A stretch of 64,000 bases of DNA from an uncultured Spirochaetota bacterium (lineage in GTDB: Bacteria > Spirochaetota > Spirochaetia > Treponematales > Rectinemataceae): assembly GCA_903821875.1 (NCBI GenBank), contig CAIJMU010000124.1, forward strand, positions 62,001 to 126,000. The letters are read 5' to 3'. The notes under the pieces were generated by a model that did no database searches, was not told the origin of the DNA, and was given only the letters and a program-made list of their open reading frames with translations. The number at the start of each line of letters is the position of its first letter. The first letter of the stretch is position 1. The translations under genes were made by a program, and so were the position numbers. Positions 25,575-34,753 of the stretch are shown one piece after another.

Positions 25575-26938
25575 CAGTAGGCTCCCTTGCCGGTCAGCAC
25601 GGCGGGGATGGTCGCTATCAAAATCCTGAGGTCCAGGATGATGTTCCGCTGCTCGAGGTACTCGACGTCGAGCTCGACCTGGCGGGGGAAGGGGATGTCG
25701 GAGCGGCCGCTGACCTGCCAGATGCAGGTAAGGCCCGGGACGGCCTCGAGGCGGCGGCGGTCGGCGGAGCTGTAGAGGGCCACCTCGCGGGGGACGGGTG
25801 GGCGGGGCCCGACGAGGGTGAGATCACCGCGGAGGATGGACCAGAGCTGGGGCAGCTCGTCGAGGCTGTACTTCCTGATTACCCGACCAATTGGTATGAC
25901 CCTGGGGTCGCGCTTCATCTTGAAGGTGATGCCGCCGGTCATCTCGTTCTTCGCCAGGAGCTTGTCCTTGAGCTTGTCGGCGTCCATGACCATGCTTCGG
26001 AATTTGGGAAAGCGGAAGTGCCTGCCGTGGCGGCCTACCCGCGTCTGTGTGTAGATCAAGGGACCGGGATCGCTCATCCAGATGAGTAATCCAACGAGGG
26101 CGTAGATCGGCCAGACTATCGATAAAAGGAGGGAGACGAGCCCCACGTCCATGGCACGCTTGGTCGTGGGGTAGAGGGTGTCGGCGACAAAGGCCCTCCA
26201 GGCGAGGCCGAGGCGGTTCGGGGGACGGGCCCGGGTCAGGCGCTCCTCGAGGGCGCGCGCTGCCTCGAGGCGGGAGCGGGCTTCCATGCGCTCCTCCATG
26301 CGTGCGAGGGAGCCCGTGGGAGACGCCGCGGCTGCTGCAGCAGCGCCTGCCGCGCCAGGCACCTTGGTGGGGCCGGGTGCGCGGGCTGTAGCCTGGCGGT
26401 CGCCGCGGGCGTAGAAGGCGATCTTGGAGGCGAGGGCGGCGGGGCCCTCCTCGTCGTCGAGGGTGACGTCAGCCTGTCGCAGGGCTCCAGCCGACCAGGC
26501 AGCGTAGCGCGGAACGATGAGGCTTTCGTGGAGGAGGAGGGCTTCCACGCCGCCAGGTGCCCCGGCTTCCATGAGGAGGTCAGCCCAGCGGAGGAGGGAG
26601 AGGCGCTCCTCGACCTCGACGAACATGAGGGCGGAGACAGTCTCCCGGGCTTCCCGAAGCGCTGCGAGGGGACCGAGGATCGCTACAAGGTACGGTGCTT
26701 CGGAGGCGGCCTGCCGGCGCAGTTCGGCGAAAAAAGCCACCGTATCGAAGGCCTCCGGCTGGTCGGCGGGGAGGGCCAGCCCCTGGCTTTCGGGCGTCGC
26801 GGCAGGCGGCCTGGCGAAGTCGTAGGCAGACACTATCCCGCCGGCAGGCAGTCCCAGTTCCTTCGATAGTTCGGCAGCGATCTCTGCGAGCCGGGCAGCA
26901 CGGCTGCCACCCAGTCCTATTACCTTCCCTGTTCTCAT
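25574..26938 (-). CDS. Undecaprenyl-phosphate sugar phosphotransferase with unusual N-terminal region
   Basis: A 454-residue protein. The C-terminal 200 residues are a bacterial sugar transferase: KRAMDVGLVSLLLSIVWPIY (membrane hairpin), YTQTRVGRHGRHFRFPKFRSM, IGRVIRKYSLDELPQLWSI, LRGDLTLVGPRPPVP and GLTCIWQVSGRSD. It starts the repeat unit by moving sugar-1-phosphate to undecaprenyl phosphate. Instead of the four helices and CoA-binding-like domain of WbaP/WcaJ proteins, residues 1-185 are a soluble-looking region, then an Ala-rich linker (about 200-220) and a charged helix (about 222-250). The N-terminal region is unrecognised. Four-nt overlap with the upstream glycosyltransferase. Confidence 0.9.
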   Translation of the reverse strand: MRTGKVIGLGGSRAARLAEIAAELSKELGLPAGGIVSAYDFARPPAATPESQGLALPADQPEAFDTVAFFAELRRQAASEAPYLVAILGPLAALREARETVSALMFVEVEERLSLLRWADLLMEAGAPGGVEALLLHESLIVPRYAAWSAGALRQADVTLDDEEGPAALASKIAFYARGDRQATARAPGPTKVPGAAGAAAAAAASPTGSLARMEERMEARSRLEAARALEERLTRARPPNRLGLAWRAFVADTLYPTTKRAMDVGLVSLLLSIVWPIYALVGLLIWMSDPGPLIYTQTRVGRHGRHFRFPKFRSMVMDADKLKDKLLAKNEMTGGITFKMKRDPRVIPIGRVIRKYSLDELPQLWSILRGDLTLVGPRPPVPREVALYSSADRRRLEAVPGLTCIWQVSGRSDIPFPRQVELDVEYLEQRNIILDLRILIATIPAVLTGKGAY

Positions 26939-28086
26939 TGTCGCTTCCTTTCGGCAGTCGATCGCAGCTGCGCGAGGGTTGCCTTCGCGGTCGAGTCCCA
27001 GCCGGAGGCTGCGGCGCGCGCGAGGCCAGCCTGGCGCATGCTTCCGAGGAGGCTACCGTCTGTGGCAGCCTCGAGGCTGGAGGAGATCGAGGCTTCGTCC
27101 TCGGGTTCGAAGTAACGGGCAGCGTCGCCGCCGACCTCGGGGAGCGAGGAGCAATTAGAGCAGAACACCGGCACTCCCGCCGCCATCGCCTCGAGGAGGG
27201 GCATCCCGAAACCCTCGAAGAGGGAGGGGAAAAAGAGGGCAGTGGCCCCACCGTAGAGGCCTGCAACGTCCTCGTTGGAGATAAAGCCGGTAAAGCGGAT
27301 GTCGGCCTTCGCTGGCGAGGCTTCCGCCTCGCGGTGGACCTGCTCGGCCCGGTCCCAGTCCTTGCCCGCCAGGACAAGGAGCATGGGCGACTGCGTGCGT
27401 CGCTTGAACTCCGCAAAGGCCCTGATGAGGCGCACATGGTTCTTGCCTGGATGCTCGATGCGGGAGATATAGAGGAAATAGGGAGCGCCTAGTCCGAACT
27501 TTTCGGCCACGGCAGGCGCTCCGGCCTTGCAGGCTTCGGGTGAAAAACGCGAGAGGTCCACACCGTGGGGAATCACCGTGATCCGCTCGGCCTTTGCGCC
27601 CGCCGATTCCACGGTGTCCTTTTTGGTGGCCTCGCTCACCGAGACGATCCTGTCGAGCCTCCGGATGAGGAAGGGCACAAACCACTTGATGTAGATCTCG
27701 TGGGAGAGGGGGTACTTCCCCGTCACGTGGAGGCTGGAAAGGTCGTGGACGGTGCCGACGACGGGGAGTCCGGCGGCAAAGGGCATGCGGCGGTTGGCTG
27801 CCGGAAAAAAGAGGAGGTCGAGCCTCTGGCTTTTCACGAAGCCGCGGAGGCCTGTCGCGTTCCAGAGGATGTTCTTCATTGCCGGTTCGGCCTTGCCGTC
27901 AGGGATGGCCTCGAGGGCGAAGCGCGGCGAGTGGGGGTCGTAGATGGCAAGGGCGGCCTGGCTCCCGAAGAGGAGGTACTCTTCGTCGCCCGGGAGCACT
28001 GCCAGTGCCTTGAGCAATTCAATGACATAGTGGCTGATGCCCGATTCGCCCCAGTCGCAGCCCGACACCGGTATTCCGATTTTCAC
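26935..28086 (-). CDS. Glycosyltransferase family 4 (exopolysaccharide cluster, third of three)
   Basis: A 383-residue GT-B enzyme: IGIPVSGCDWGESGISHYVI at the N-terminus, VGTVHDLSSLHV, RIVSVSEATKKDTVES and VIPHGVDLSRFSPE at the domain junction, then FLYISRIEHPGKNHVRLI and SLFEGFGMPLLEAMAAGVPV, the E-x7-E donor-binding motif. It resembles mannosyl- or rhamnosyl-type GT4 enzymes of capsule loci, but specificity cannot be read. Cytoplasmic or peripheral on the inner membrane. Four-nt overlaps link it to the genes on both sides. Confidence 0.9.
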   Translation of the reverse strand: MKIGIPVSGCDWGESGISHYVIELLKALAVLPGDEEYLLFGSQAALAIYDPHSPRFALEAIPDGKAEPAMKNILWNATGLRGFVKSQRLDLLFFPAANRRMPFAAGLPVVGTVHDLSSLHVTGKYPLSHEIYIKWFVPFLIRRLDRIVSVSEATKKDTVESAGAKAERITVIPHGVDLSRFSPEACKAGAPAVAEKFGLGAPYFLYISRIEHPGKNHVRLIRAFAEFKRRTQSPMLLVLAGKDWDRAEQVHREAEASPAKADIRFTGFISNEDVAGLYGGATALFFPSLFEGFGMPLLEAMAAGVPVFCSNCSSLPEVGGDAARYFEPEDEASISSSLEAATDGSLLGSMRQAGLARAAASGWDSTAKATLAQLRSTAERKRQ

Positions 28087-29345
28087 GATCCCCCCTTTGT
28101 GCTGCCACGTCTGGCTTCGATCGCTTCGTTGTAGATGGCGGAGACCCGGGCAGAGACCGCTTGCCAGGTGTAGTTCGCTTCCATGTCGCTGTGGCCCTGG
28201 CGGCTCAGGGCAGAGGCGAGGCCGGGCTCGGAGAGGAGCCGAAGGACAGCATTGGTGGCTGAGTCGACATCACCCGAGGGGAAGAGGAGGCCGTTGTCGC
28301 CGCTTTTCACGAAGGCGGGAATGCCCCCGACCTCCGAGGCTGCCAGGGGGAGGCCCGCTGCCCAGGCTTCCAGCGCGACGACACCGAAGGGCTCGTGCAC
28401 CGAGGGGAGGAGGAAGCAGTCGGCGGCCGCGTAGGCTGCGGCCAGCTCGCCATTGCCGTAGTCGAGCTGCCCGAGGAAATAGACAGCAGTGGAAAGGCCC
28501 AAAGCCCCGGCTTTTTCCCTGAGCTGGAGGAGGTAGTCCGGATTGGTGGCGGGTCCCGCCAGGGCGAGGACGGCTCCGGGGAGGCGTTCGCGGGCGCGCC
28601 TGAGGACGTCGATGGCGAGGGCCTGGTTCTTCTGCGGATCTATGCGACCGACGGTGAGGATGAGCTTAGCGCCCTGGGGAATGCCATACTTCCGGCGGAA
28701 CTCGAGGCCTGCTTCCTTAGGAGCGGAGAAGCGGCCCGGATCGACGCCGTTGGGCGTGAACTCGATGCGCTTACCGGGCATGAGCGTGCGGAGTTTTTCG
28801 GCCTCGAAGCGGTCGACGCAGAGGATGGCGTCGGCGTCTTCGACAACCCGGCGGCCTCCAAAGGCAAGACCGATCACCTTCCCCCACTCGAAGGCCTTTT
28901 TCGAGGCCTCAGCCAGGTCTTTCCTTTCCGACTCCGGGGCGCTCACGAGGCCTCCGTGGAGCTGGATCACGTAGGGGATGCCCCGCATCCGGGCAGCTGT
29001 GCGGACCAGTGCGCCAAGGCGCTTGCCGGTGTGGAGGTGGAATATTCCTGGATTGGGGAGGGCCAGGAGTTCGCGGAAGAGGCCGAAGGAGACGAGGTTT
29101 CCGCCCTTCCGGTCCATGCGCGCGCGGTCGTCTTTGGAAAGACCCCAATAGGGATAGAAATGCCTGAAACGCCTGACCTCGACCCCGTCGATGCTTTCTC
29201 GGTCGCCGCTGGCGAGGGCCATCGAGGTAAGGATGGAGGCCTCGTCCCCGCCCGCCATCTGCCGCCGGGCCAGCTCGAGCACGACCGTTTCGGTGCCGCC
29301 CCAGGCATCGCGAACAAACCTGCGGGGAATATGGACGATCCTCAT
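28083..29345 (-). CDS. Glycosyltransferase family 4 (exopolysaccharide cluster, second of three)
   Basis: A 420-residue GT-B enzyme. MRIVHIPRRFVRDAWGGTET opens the acceptor domain, followed by IFHLHTGKRLGALVRTAARM and DAILCVDRFEAEKL. The donor domain has FTPNGVDPGRFSAPKEA, LILTVGRIDPQKNQALAI and SVHEPFGVVALEAWAAGLPL with the E-x7-E motif. Slightly longer than its neighbour, with an insertion around residues 135-160. Specificity unknown. Four-nt overlaps with genes on both sides mean the frameshift in the upstream gene could lower its translation. Confidence 0.9.
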   Translation of the reverse strand: MRIVHIPRRFVRDAWGGTETVVLELARRQMAGGDEASILTSMALASGDRESIDGVEVRRFRHFYPYWGLSKDDRARMDRKGGNLVSFGLFRELLALPNPGIFHLHTGKRLGALVRTAARMRGIPYVIQLHGGLVSAPESERKDLAEASKKAFEWGKVIGLAFGGRRVVEDADAILCVDRFEAEKLRTLMPGKRIEFTPNGVDPGRFSAPKEAGLEFRRKYGIPQGAKLILTVGRIDPQKNQALAIDVLRRARERLPGAVLALAGPATNPDYLLQLREKAGALGLSTAVYFLGQLDYGNGELAAAYAAADCFLLPSVHEPFGVVALEAWAAGLPLAASEVGGIPAFVKSGDNGLLFPSGDVDSATNAVLRLLSEPGLASALSRQGHSDMEANYTWQAVSARVSAIYNEAIEARRGSTKGGS

Positions 29346-30543
29346 GCGCGGCCTTCGATCGTCTCAACAAAGATCTTTTCGAGGCGGTCGGCATAGCGCT
29401 CGATGCTGAACTCGCGAACGACGGTATCGCGTCCAGCCAGGGCGATGCGAGTGCGGAGGGCTTTGTCGCTGGCGAAGCGCTGCAAACAATCTGCGAGACC
29501 CGCTGGGTCCTCTTTGCCGAAGATGAGGGCGTTGACGTCGTCGACGAGGAACTCACCGGGACCCCCGTGGCCCACGCTCGCGACCGGAGTACCCGAGGCC
29601 ATGGCTTCGAGGTGGGTCAGGCCGAAGGGTTCGTCCCAGACGGAGGTGAAGGCGAGGACATCGGCCTCGCGGTAGAGTTCCCCCATGGCGACTTCGGCGA
29701 CACGTCCGAGAAAGCGAGCGTCGAGGCCGAGTTCGGTGGCGCGCGCCTTGAGTTCAGCTTCGTAGGCAGGGGCGCCGGTTCCGGCGACAGTCAGCGTGAA
29801 ATCCCCGCTGCCAGCGAGGCCCACGGCCTCGACGAGGGTGTGGACACCCTTGTAGCGGTGGAGCTGGCCTGCGTAGAGGACGCGGAAGGGCTTGTGCGCG
29901 GCTCCGATGTCTGCCTTGGGGGGGAAGAGCTCGAGGGGACGCCCTGCATGGCGATCTTCGAGCCGGCGAAACGGGGATCCTGGGAGGCGAGACGTGAACG
30001 GACCGTCTCGGAGATGGAGATGACGGGATCGAGCCGAAGGCCGCGCCAGGTCGAGGCGGGATAGACGATTTCCTCGATGACAGACCTCACTAGTCCCTTC
30101 AGTCCCTCGCGCGAACCAGGCATGAAGCCCAGGACATGGTCGTCGTTCATCGTATAGACCGTGGGGAAGCCCTCGGCCTCGGACTCGCGGGCTGCGGCCA
30201 GGCCCAGCCTGAGCTGGCTCCAGACAAAGACGAGGTCGGGCTTGAAGTCGCCTAACGCGTCCCGGGTAGCCCGGGCGTTCGGTCCCTCAGCGGACTGGCG
30301 CCCCGAACGGGCAAGGCTGGCATTTTTCCCGAAGGGCAGGGAAAAGCGGAGGGTCCTGAAGAGCTTCTCGCCCGCAGGCCCGGAGATCCGGGCCATCTGG
30401 GCAGTCTGCCCCTTCACGGCCGTGGTAAGGACCGCAACCTCATGGCCGCGCGCCATGAAGGAGGCGACTACCCTCGCGCAGAGGATCTCGTAGCCGCCGA
30501 GGACTTCCGGCGGATAGAGGTTGGAAATAAAGAGTATCCTCAT
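29342..30543 (-). pseudogene. Glycosyltransferase family 4 interrupted by a single-base frameshift (exopolysaccharide cluster, first of three)
   Basis: Two frames together make a complete GT4 enzyme. The first (from ATG 30543) gives MRILFISNLYPPEVLGGYE through ISISETVRSRLASQD and IAMQGVP. The second resumes at LFPPKADIG and continues through VLYAGQLHRYKGVHTLVEA and VWDEPFGLTHLEAMASGTPV to the stop at 29342. The break is at the G run 29935-29938: one additional base there would join GVP to LELFPP in frame, matching the usual GVD/PLERFxP junction of GT4 proteins. Both ends keep 4-nt overlaps with neighbours, so the lesion is recent, a phase-variable tract or a sequence error. As written, the donor domain is lost. 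Confidence 0.85.
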
Positions 30544-33230
30544 GCGTCCCTCGTGGCGAATACGGGTTCGATATCCGTGACTATGACCCCAAGTATGCGC
30601 TCCCTGCCGATCTCGTCGAGGGCCCGGGTGACCTTGGCGGGAGTGACCGTCCGTGAGCGGATGACGAGGATTATTGCGTTGCAGAGGCCCGCGATCATGG
30701 CAGCGTCTGCGCAGCTGAGGATGGGTGGGGCTTCGACGAGGATCATGTCGTAGACGTCGAAGGTTTCGCCCAGGAGTTCGGCAAAGCGGGTGGAGCCCAG
30801 GAGGTCGGGGTAGATCTCCTCGGTACCGCGGCCGATCAGCTCCACCCCTGGCATGACCGAGGAGGCGGCGATGTCAGCCAGGCCTTCGGCGCGGTAGACG
30901 AGGTAGTCACGGAGTCCCAGAGGGAGGCCCTTCTCGTCGGCGGCGAGGCTGTCGAGGGGCCAGGGCTTCGCGCTGCTCCTCGTTTCCGCGTCCAGGATGA
31001 GGACGCGCTCGTCGGCACGTCCCCAGGCGAAGGCGAGGTTGGCAGCGACGACGCTCTTGCCCGAGTCGGGCAGGATCGAGGCGATGAGGATCTTCTCACC
31101 CTTGCGGGAAAGGAGGCGACGGAGTTTGAGGGCGAGCATGCGGAAGTTCTCGAGGTGGATCGGGTCTTCCTTCCCACCTGGCATGAGGCGCTTCCGGTCG
31201 ACGCGCTGAAGGGTAGCCAGGACCTTGAGACCGAGGGCGGCCGAGGCTTCCTTGCCGGAGCGTATCCTTGAGTCTAGGAGTTCGAGGAGGATAAGGGATC
31301 CCCAGCCCAGGGCGAGCACGACAAAGGCTGCGCCGATGGCGAGGGTCTTCTTGTTGGAGCTGGCTGCGAAGATCGGGACGGGCGCCTTGGCGATGATGGT
31401 GAAGTCGCTGGTCCCCTTTTCGAGGGAGGTCCGCGCCTGCTGGACAAGGCGCTCGAGACCTTTTTTCTCAGCCTCGAGTCCGGCAGCCTCGGTGCTCAGG
31501 CGGGCATATTCCTTGTTGACGGCTGGTAGCCCGTCGATGGATGCCTGGATCCTGGCTACCGAGGCGTCATAGGCCTGGACATTGCCTTCGGCCGACACCA
31601 GCTCGAGCTGGGCTTCAAAGCGCTTCAGGGAGAGTTCCTCGACGAGTCGTTCACTCTGGGAACTGCTGGCCGGCAAGGCTGTCTGAAGCGAGCGCAGGTT
31701 TTCTATCTCGGTCAGCAGGGAGGAGAGTTCGGGGTCCTCCTGGCTGGCAGCCTTGGCCTTGGCCTTTTCGGATTCAGCGAGGTCGAGTTCAGCTTTGGAG
31801 GCCAGACCTTCGGAATAGAGCTGCTTTATGCGGTCGTACTCCGAGCTTCTGGTGACGAGGTCCGCCATGGCGTTCCGGCGCGCCTTGACGGCGTCGAGCC
31901 TCATGTTGATAGAGGCGATCTTGGCTTCGATCTGGGTGCTGTCCATCTTCTTGCCGGCGTCTGACTTTTCCTTGGCGATCTTGATATTCAGGTCTGCCAT
32001 GCTGGAGTCGAGGCTCTTGAGCTGGATCCTGAGCGAGTTCCTCCTCGAGGTGGCTTCGTCCTTCAAACCCCTCATCTTGATCAGTTCGAGGACGTATTGC
32101 TCGCTCTCGTTCTTGAGGGCCACGATCTGGTTTTTTGCGACAAAGGCGGCGAGGTCCCTCGCAGTTTTATCGTAGCCTGCAGTGACGTCCTTGAAACGGG
32201 CTTCGAGCTGGTCACGCATCGTGACGAGGGTCTCCCTGTTGATCTTCGAGTTGGTCTCGGTAAAGACCTGGACCATGGTGTTGGCTATCTGGGCCGACAT
32301 CTCCGCGGAGTCCCAGGTCGCCTTGATCATGAGGAGGTCGGTATCCTTCTGGGTCCGGACATCGATGGCGCTCCCGAGGGTGTTGATCGGAACCTGAAGG
32401 TTCAGGGTCGAGCGAACCGCCTCGAGGTTGGCGCCGATCTTGATCGTGTTGAGAAGGGTCTTGATCTGCACGGTAGCGATGGTCGTCTTGTCCTTCTGGG
32501 AACTCTGGCGGTAGACGAAGGTGGTACTTGGGTCGATGTTCTGGAGGACCTCGTAATCGTTGGAGATCTGGTTTTCCGTCGGCTTGTAGAGGAGGACGCA
32601 CTCCGCTTCGTAGGTGGACGAGCCAAAAAATTTCGCAGCGGCGATGCCCGCGCCGACGGCGACGACCGCGACTGCGGCCAGGATCAATTTCCGGGACATC
32701 ACCGCCGCGATGATGGTGCCGATGTCGGTCATCGAGGCTGCGTTGCCCTGGACGGGTATCTTGGGAATTGGTACGGATCGCGGCGTGGGCACGCGAGGGG
32801 CGGTGCGTCGTTCCGAATCGGAGCCTGGGGAGGCAGCGTCGTTGGGGGCCTTGGCTTCGGGCGCCGGGCCGGGCAATGCGTCGTTGGTCACAGTTGCACG
32901 GACTTCCGGAGCAGGCGGTGCCGCCACAGCTGGCGTCGCCGCTGCGGAGGGAGGTGCCGGCACCGCGAGTATGGCCGGTGCTGCGGGAGCGGGGGCCGCC
33001 TCGGCGGCAGGCTCCGGCAGCAGGTAGCTGGTGGCCAGTCCCCGGGCTTTCCGCTCCGCAGATGCGGCATCGAGGGCCTCCATTGCCGCAGGCTCGATAT
33101 TTGCCACTCCGCGGAGGTTCACGACCAGATCCACGTTCCCCAGGGTCAGGAGCTTGGCCGCAAAGGCCCTGCCCTTGGCTTCGCCCAGGGAAGGGCCCGA
33201 AAGCCGGACAGTCCGGGCTTCCCCGCTCAT
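30540..33230 (-). CDS. Wzc-like polysaccharide co-polymerase/BY-kinase with N-terminal STAS-like domain
   Basis: An 896-residue protein. Residues 1-70 resemble a STAS domain (VDLVVNLRGVANIEPAAMEAL at 33-53, given without the usual DS-G-LG). Then come an Ala/Pro-rich linker (71-155), a first membrane helix (about 181-199), a Wzz-type periplasmic region with long coiled coils (about 330-610), a second helix (about 629-650) and a BY-kinase-like ATPase: LPDSGKS 720-726, VLILDAET 743-750, MILVEAPP 829-836. The C-terminus has no tyrosine cluster. It should set chain length and assist export at the inner membrane. ATG 33230 overlaps the flippase stop by 4 nt; a longer frame to 34787 is antisense-like and rejected. 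Confidence 0.88.
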   Translation of the reverse strand: MSGEARTVRLSGPSLGEAKGRAFAAKLLTLGNVDLVVNLRGVANIEPAAMEALDAASAERKARGLATSYLLPEPAAEAAPAPAAPAILAVPAPPSAAATPAVAAPPAPEVRATVTNDALPGPAPEAKAPNDAASPGSDSERRTAPRVPTPRSVPIPKIPVQGNAASMTDIGTIIAAVMSRKLILAAVAVVAVGAGIAAAKFFGSSTYEAECVLLYKPTENQISNDYEVLQNIDPSTTFVYRQSSQKDKTTIATVQIKTLLNTIKIGANLEAVRSTLNLQVPINTLGSAIDVRTQKDTDLLMIKATWDSAEMSAQIANTMVQVFTETNSKINRETLVTMRDQLEARFKDVTAGYDKTARDLAAFVAKNQIVALKNESEQYVLELIKMRGLKDEATSRRNSLRIQLKSLDSSMADLNIKIAKEKSDAGKKMDSTQIEAKIASINMRLDAVKARRNAMADLVTRSSEYDRIKQLYSEGLASKAELDLAESEKAKAKAASQEDPELSSLLTEIENLRSLQTALPASSSQSERLVEELSLKRFEAQLELVSAEGNVQAYDASVARIQASIDGLPAVNKEYARLSTEAAGLEAEKKGLERLVQQARTSLEKGTSDFTIIAKAPVPIFAASSNKKTLAIGAAFVVLALGWGSLILLELLDSRIRSGKEASAALGLKVLATLQRVDRKRLMPGGKEDPIHLENFRMLALKLRRLLSRKGEKILIASILPDSGKSVVAANLAFAWGRADERVLILDAETRSSAKPWPLDSLAADEKGLPLGLRDYLVYRAEGLADIAASSVMPGVELIGRGTEEIYPDLLGSTRFAELLGETFDVYDMILVEAPPILSCADAAMIAGLCNAIILVIRSRTVTPAKVTRALDEIGRERILGVIVTDIEPVFATRDA

Positions 33231-34753
33231 GATACAGCCTTCCTGCGGCCGCCGAGGAAAAGGTGGCGTTCGGAGCTGTCGAGGGACAGGATGGAAAAGG
33301 ATACTCCGAAGACGGCGATGCCGAGTGCGCCGATAATCGCAATTGTGCCGAGATCCCGTGAGGGCAGGAGAAGGCCCAGGCCGTACATCGCGGCGAACTG
33401 GAGGGCTGCGGGTATCACCAGTTTGAACCAGACGCGGAGAAGGAGGTCCCTGCCTTTGAGGCCGATCGAATGATAGGCCCTGAGCGGCAGGACGATGCCG
33501 TCGATGATGAGGCTCGCGATAAGGGTGCCCAGTGCGATGCCGATGGCGCCGAGGGCGAAGGCTAGGATGATGCTCACGACCAGGTTGACGAGGGCCGAGG
33601 AGGACATGGCACGGGATGACCAGACGTGATCGCCCTTGAGCGTGAGGTAGGCAGCGCAGGGCAACTGCACGGAGATGATGACAAAGGCGGTTGTCAGTAT
33701 TCCCAGGATCGTCCCATAGGCATCGTAGCCGGGCCCTGCCCAGGCAGCCAGGAGGGGTGCGCCCAGGGACCAGGAGGCTACGGCGATGGAGCCCGCCATG
33801 GCCCCCGAGTATTTGGAAGCGTTGGTCAGGAAGAAGCGGGTTTTCTCCGGCTCCTTGGCCGGATCGAGGCGGGCGATCGAGGGGGTCAGGGCGTTGACTG
33901 CCTGCTTGACGAGGATAAAGCCGTATTCTGCTGCACGTCCTGCGACGCCGTAGCCGGCTACGACCGCAAGCGGTGCGAAGAACTTCAGTATTATGAGGTC
34001 CGATTGCATGAGGATGGCGCTGGACACCTGTACCATGAAACTCGATCCCGAGTAGGAGAAGGCTTCCCTGAAGCGCGCCATGGAGATCCGGCGCAAGGAG
34101 AGCCGGATCGGCGTCTCGTTCTGGTTCATCGCATGGCGGGCGGCGAGGTAGACTGCGGCCATTTCGAGGGCAGACAGTCCCAGGCCCGCTGCTGCGACGC
34201 CGATGGTGCCGACCCCGCTGTTCAGGAGGCCCCAGACGGCTGCGCCATAGGCGAGCGACGAAACGATCTGGACGCTGTTGAGGAGGAAGAGCCGGTCGCT
34301 GCCGAAGACCAGGCCGCGGAGAAAGCCCGCCGGTATGCCGACCGCCGTGACGCGGAGCCCGAGGAGGAGGAAGAGGGTGCTGCCCTCGGAGGCGAGATTG
34401 CCTGGAATGCTGAAGATCCCCGAGAAGAGGACGGAGAGGACCAGGACAGTGACGGTTCCGATGGTCGAAGCCGCGATGTGGACGGCGAGGGAGGTGGACA
34501 GGAGCTCGTCGCGCCGGCCTGCGTCCTCCGGCGAACGGGACTCGGCTGTCCATTTTACCGTGCCCGCCCCGAAGCCCGCGTCGAGGGACTGAAGGAAGCC
34601 CAGGAGGGATGAGGACAGGATCCACAGGCCATAGCGCTCGCCACCGAAGGACCGGGTCATCACCGGCACGAGGAGGAGGGCGACGATGGCTGCGACGATG
34701 AAGCGCAGCCAGTTGGAGACGGCTCCCAGGAGCACTTTTCGCGAGCCCTTCAT
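33227..34753 (-). CDS. wzx: Wzx-type polysaccharide flippase
   Basis: A 508-residue membrane protein with about 12-14 hydrophobic segments. The N-terminal VSNWLRFIVAAIVALLLVPV and RSFGGERYGLWILSSSLLGF are typical of the polysaccharide transporter (MATE/MOP) superfamily. It should move the undecaprenyl-linked repeat unit across the inner membrane. It lies between the polymerase-like and co-polymerase genes with 4-nt overlaps on both sides, as expected for a Wzx/Wzy pathway. The basic C-terminal tail is cytoplasmic. Confidence 0.9.
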   Translation of the reverse strand: MKGSRKVLLGAVSNWLRFIVAAIVALLLVPVMTRSFGGERYGLWILSSSLLGFLQSLDAGFGAGTVKWTAESRSPEDAGRRDELLSTSLAVHIAASTIGTVTVLVLSVLFSGIFSIPGNLASEGSTLFLLLGLRVTAVGIPAGFLRGLVFGSDRLFLLNSVQIVSSLAYGAAVWGLLNSGVGTIGVAAAGLGLSALEMAAVYLAARHAMNQNETPIRLSLRRISMARFREAFSYSGSSFMVQVSSAILMQSDLIILKFFAPLAVVAGYGVAGRAAEYGFILVKQAVNALTPSIARLDPAKEPEKTRFFLTNASKYSGAMAGSIAVASWSLGAPLLAAWAGPGYDAYGTILGILTTAFVIISVQLPCAAYLTLKGDHVWSSRAMSSSALVNLVVSIILAFALGAIGIALGTLIASLIIDGIVLPLRAYHSIGLKGRDLLLRVWFKLVIPAALQFAAMYGLGLLLPSRDLGTIAIIGALGIAVFGVSFSILSLDSSERHLFLGGRRKAVS

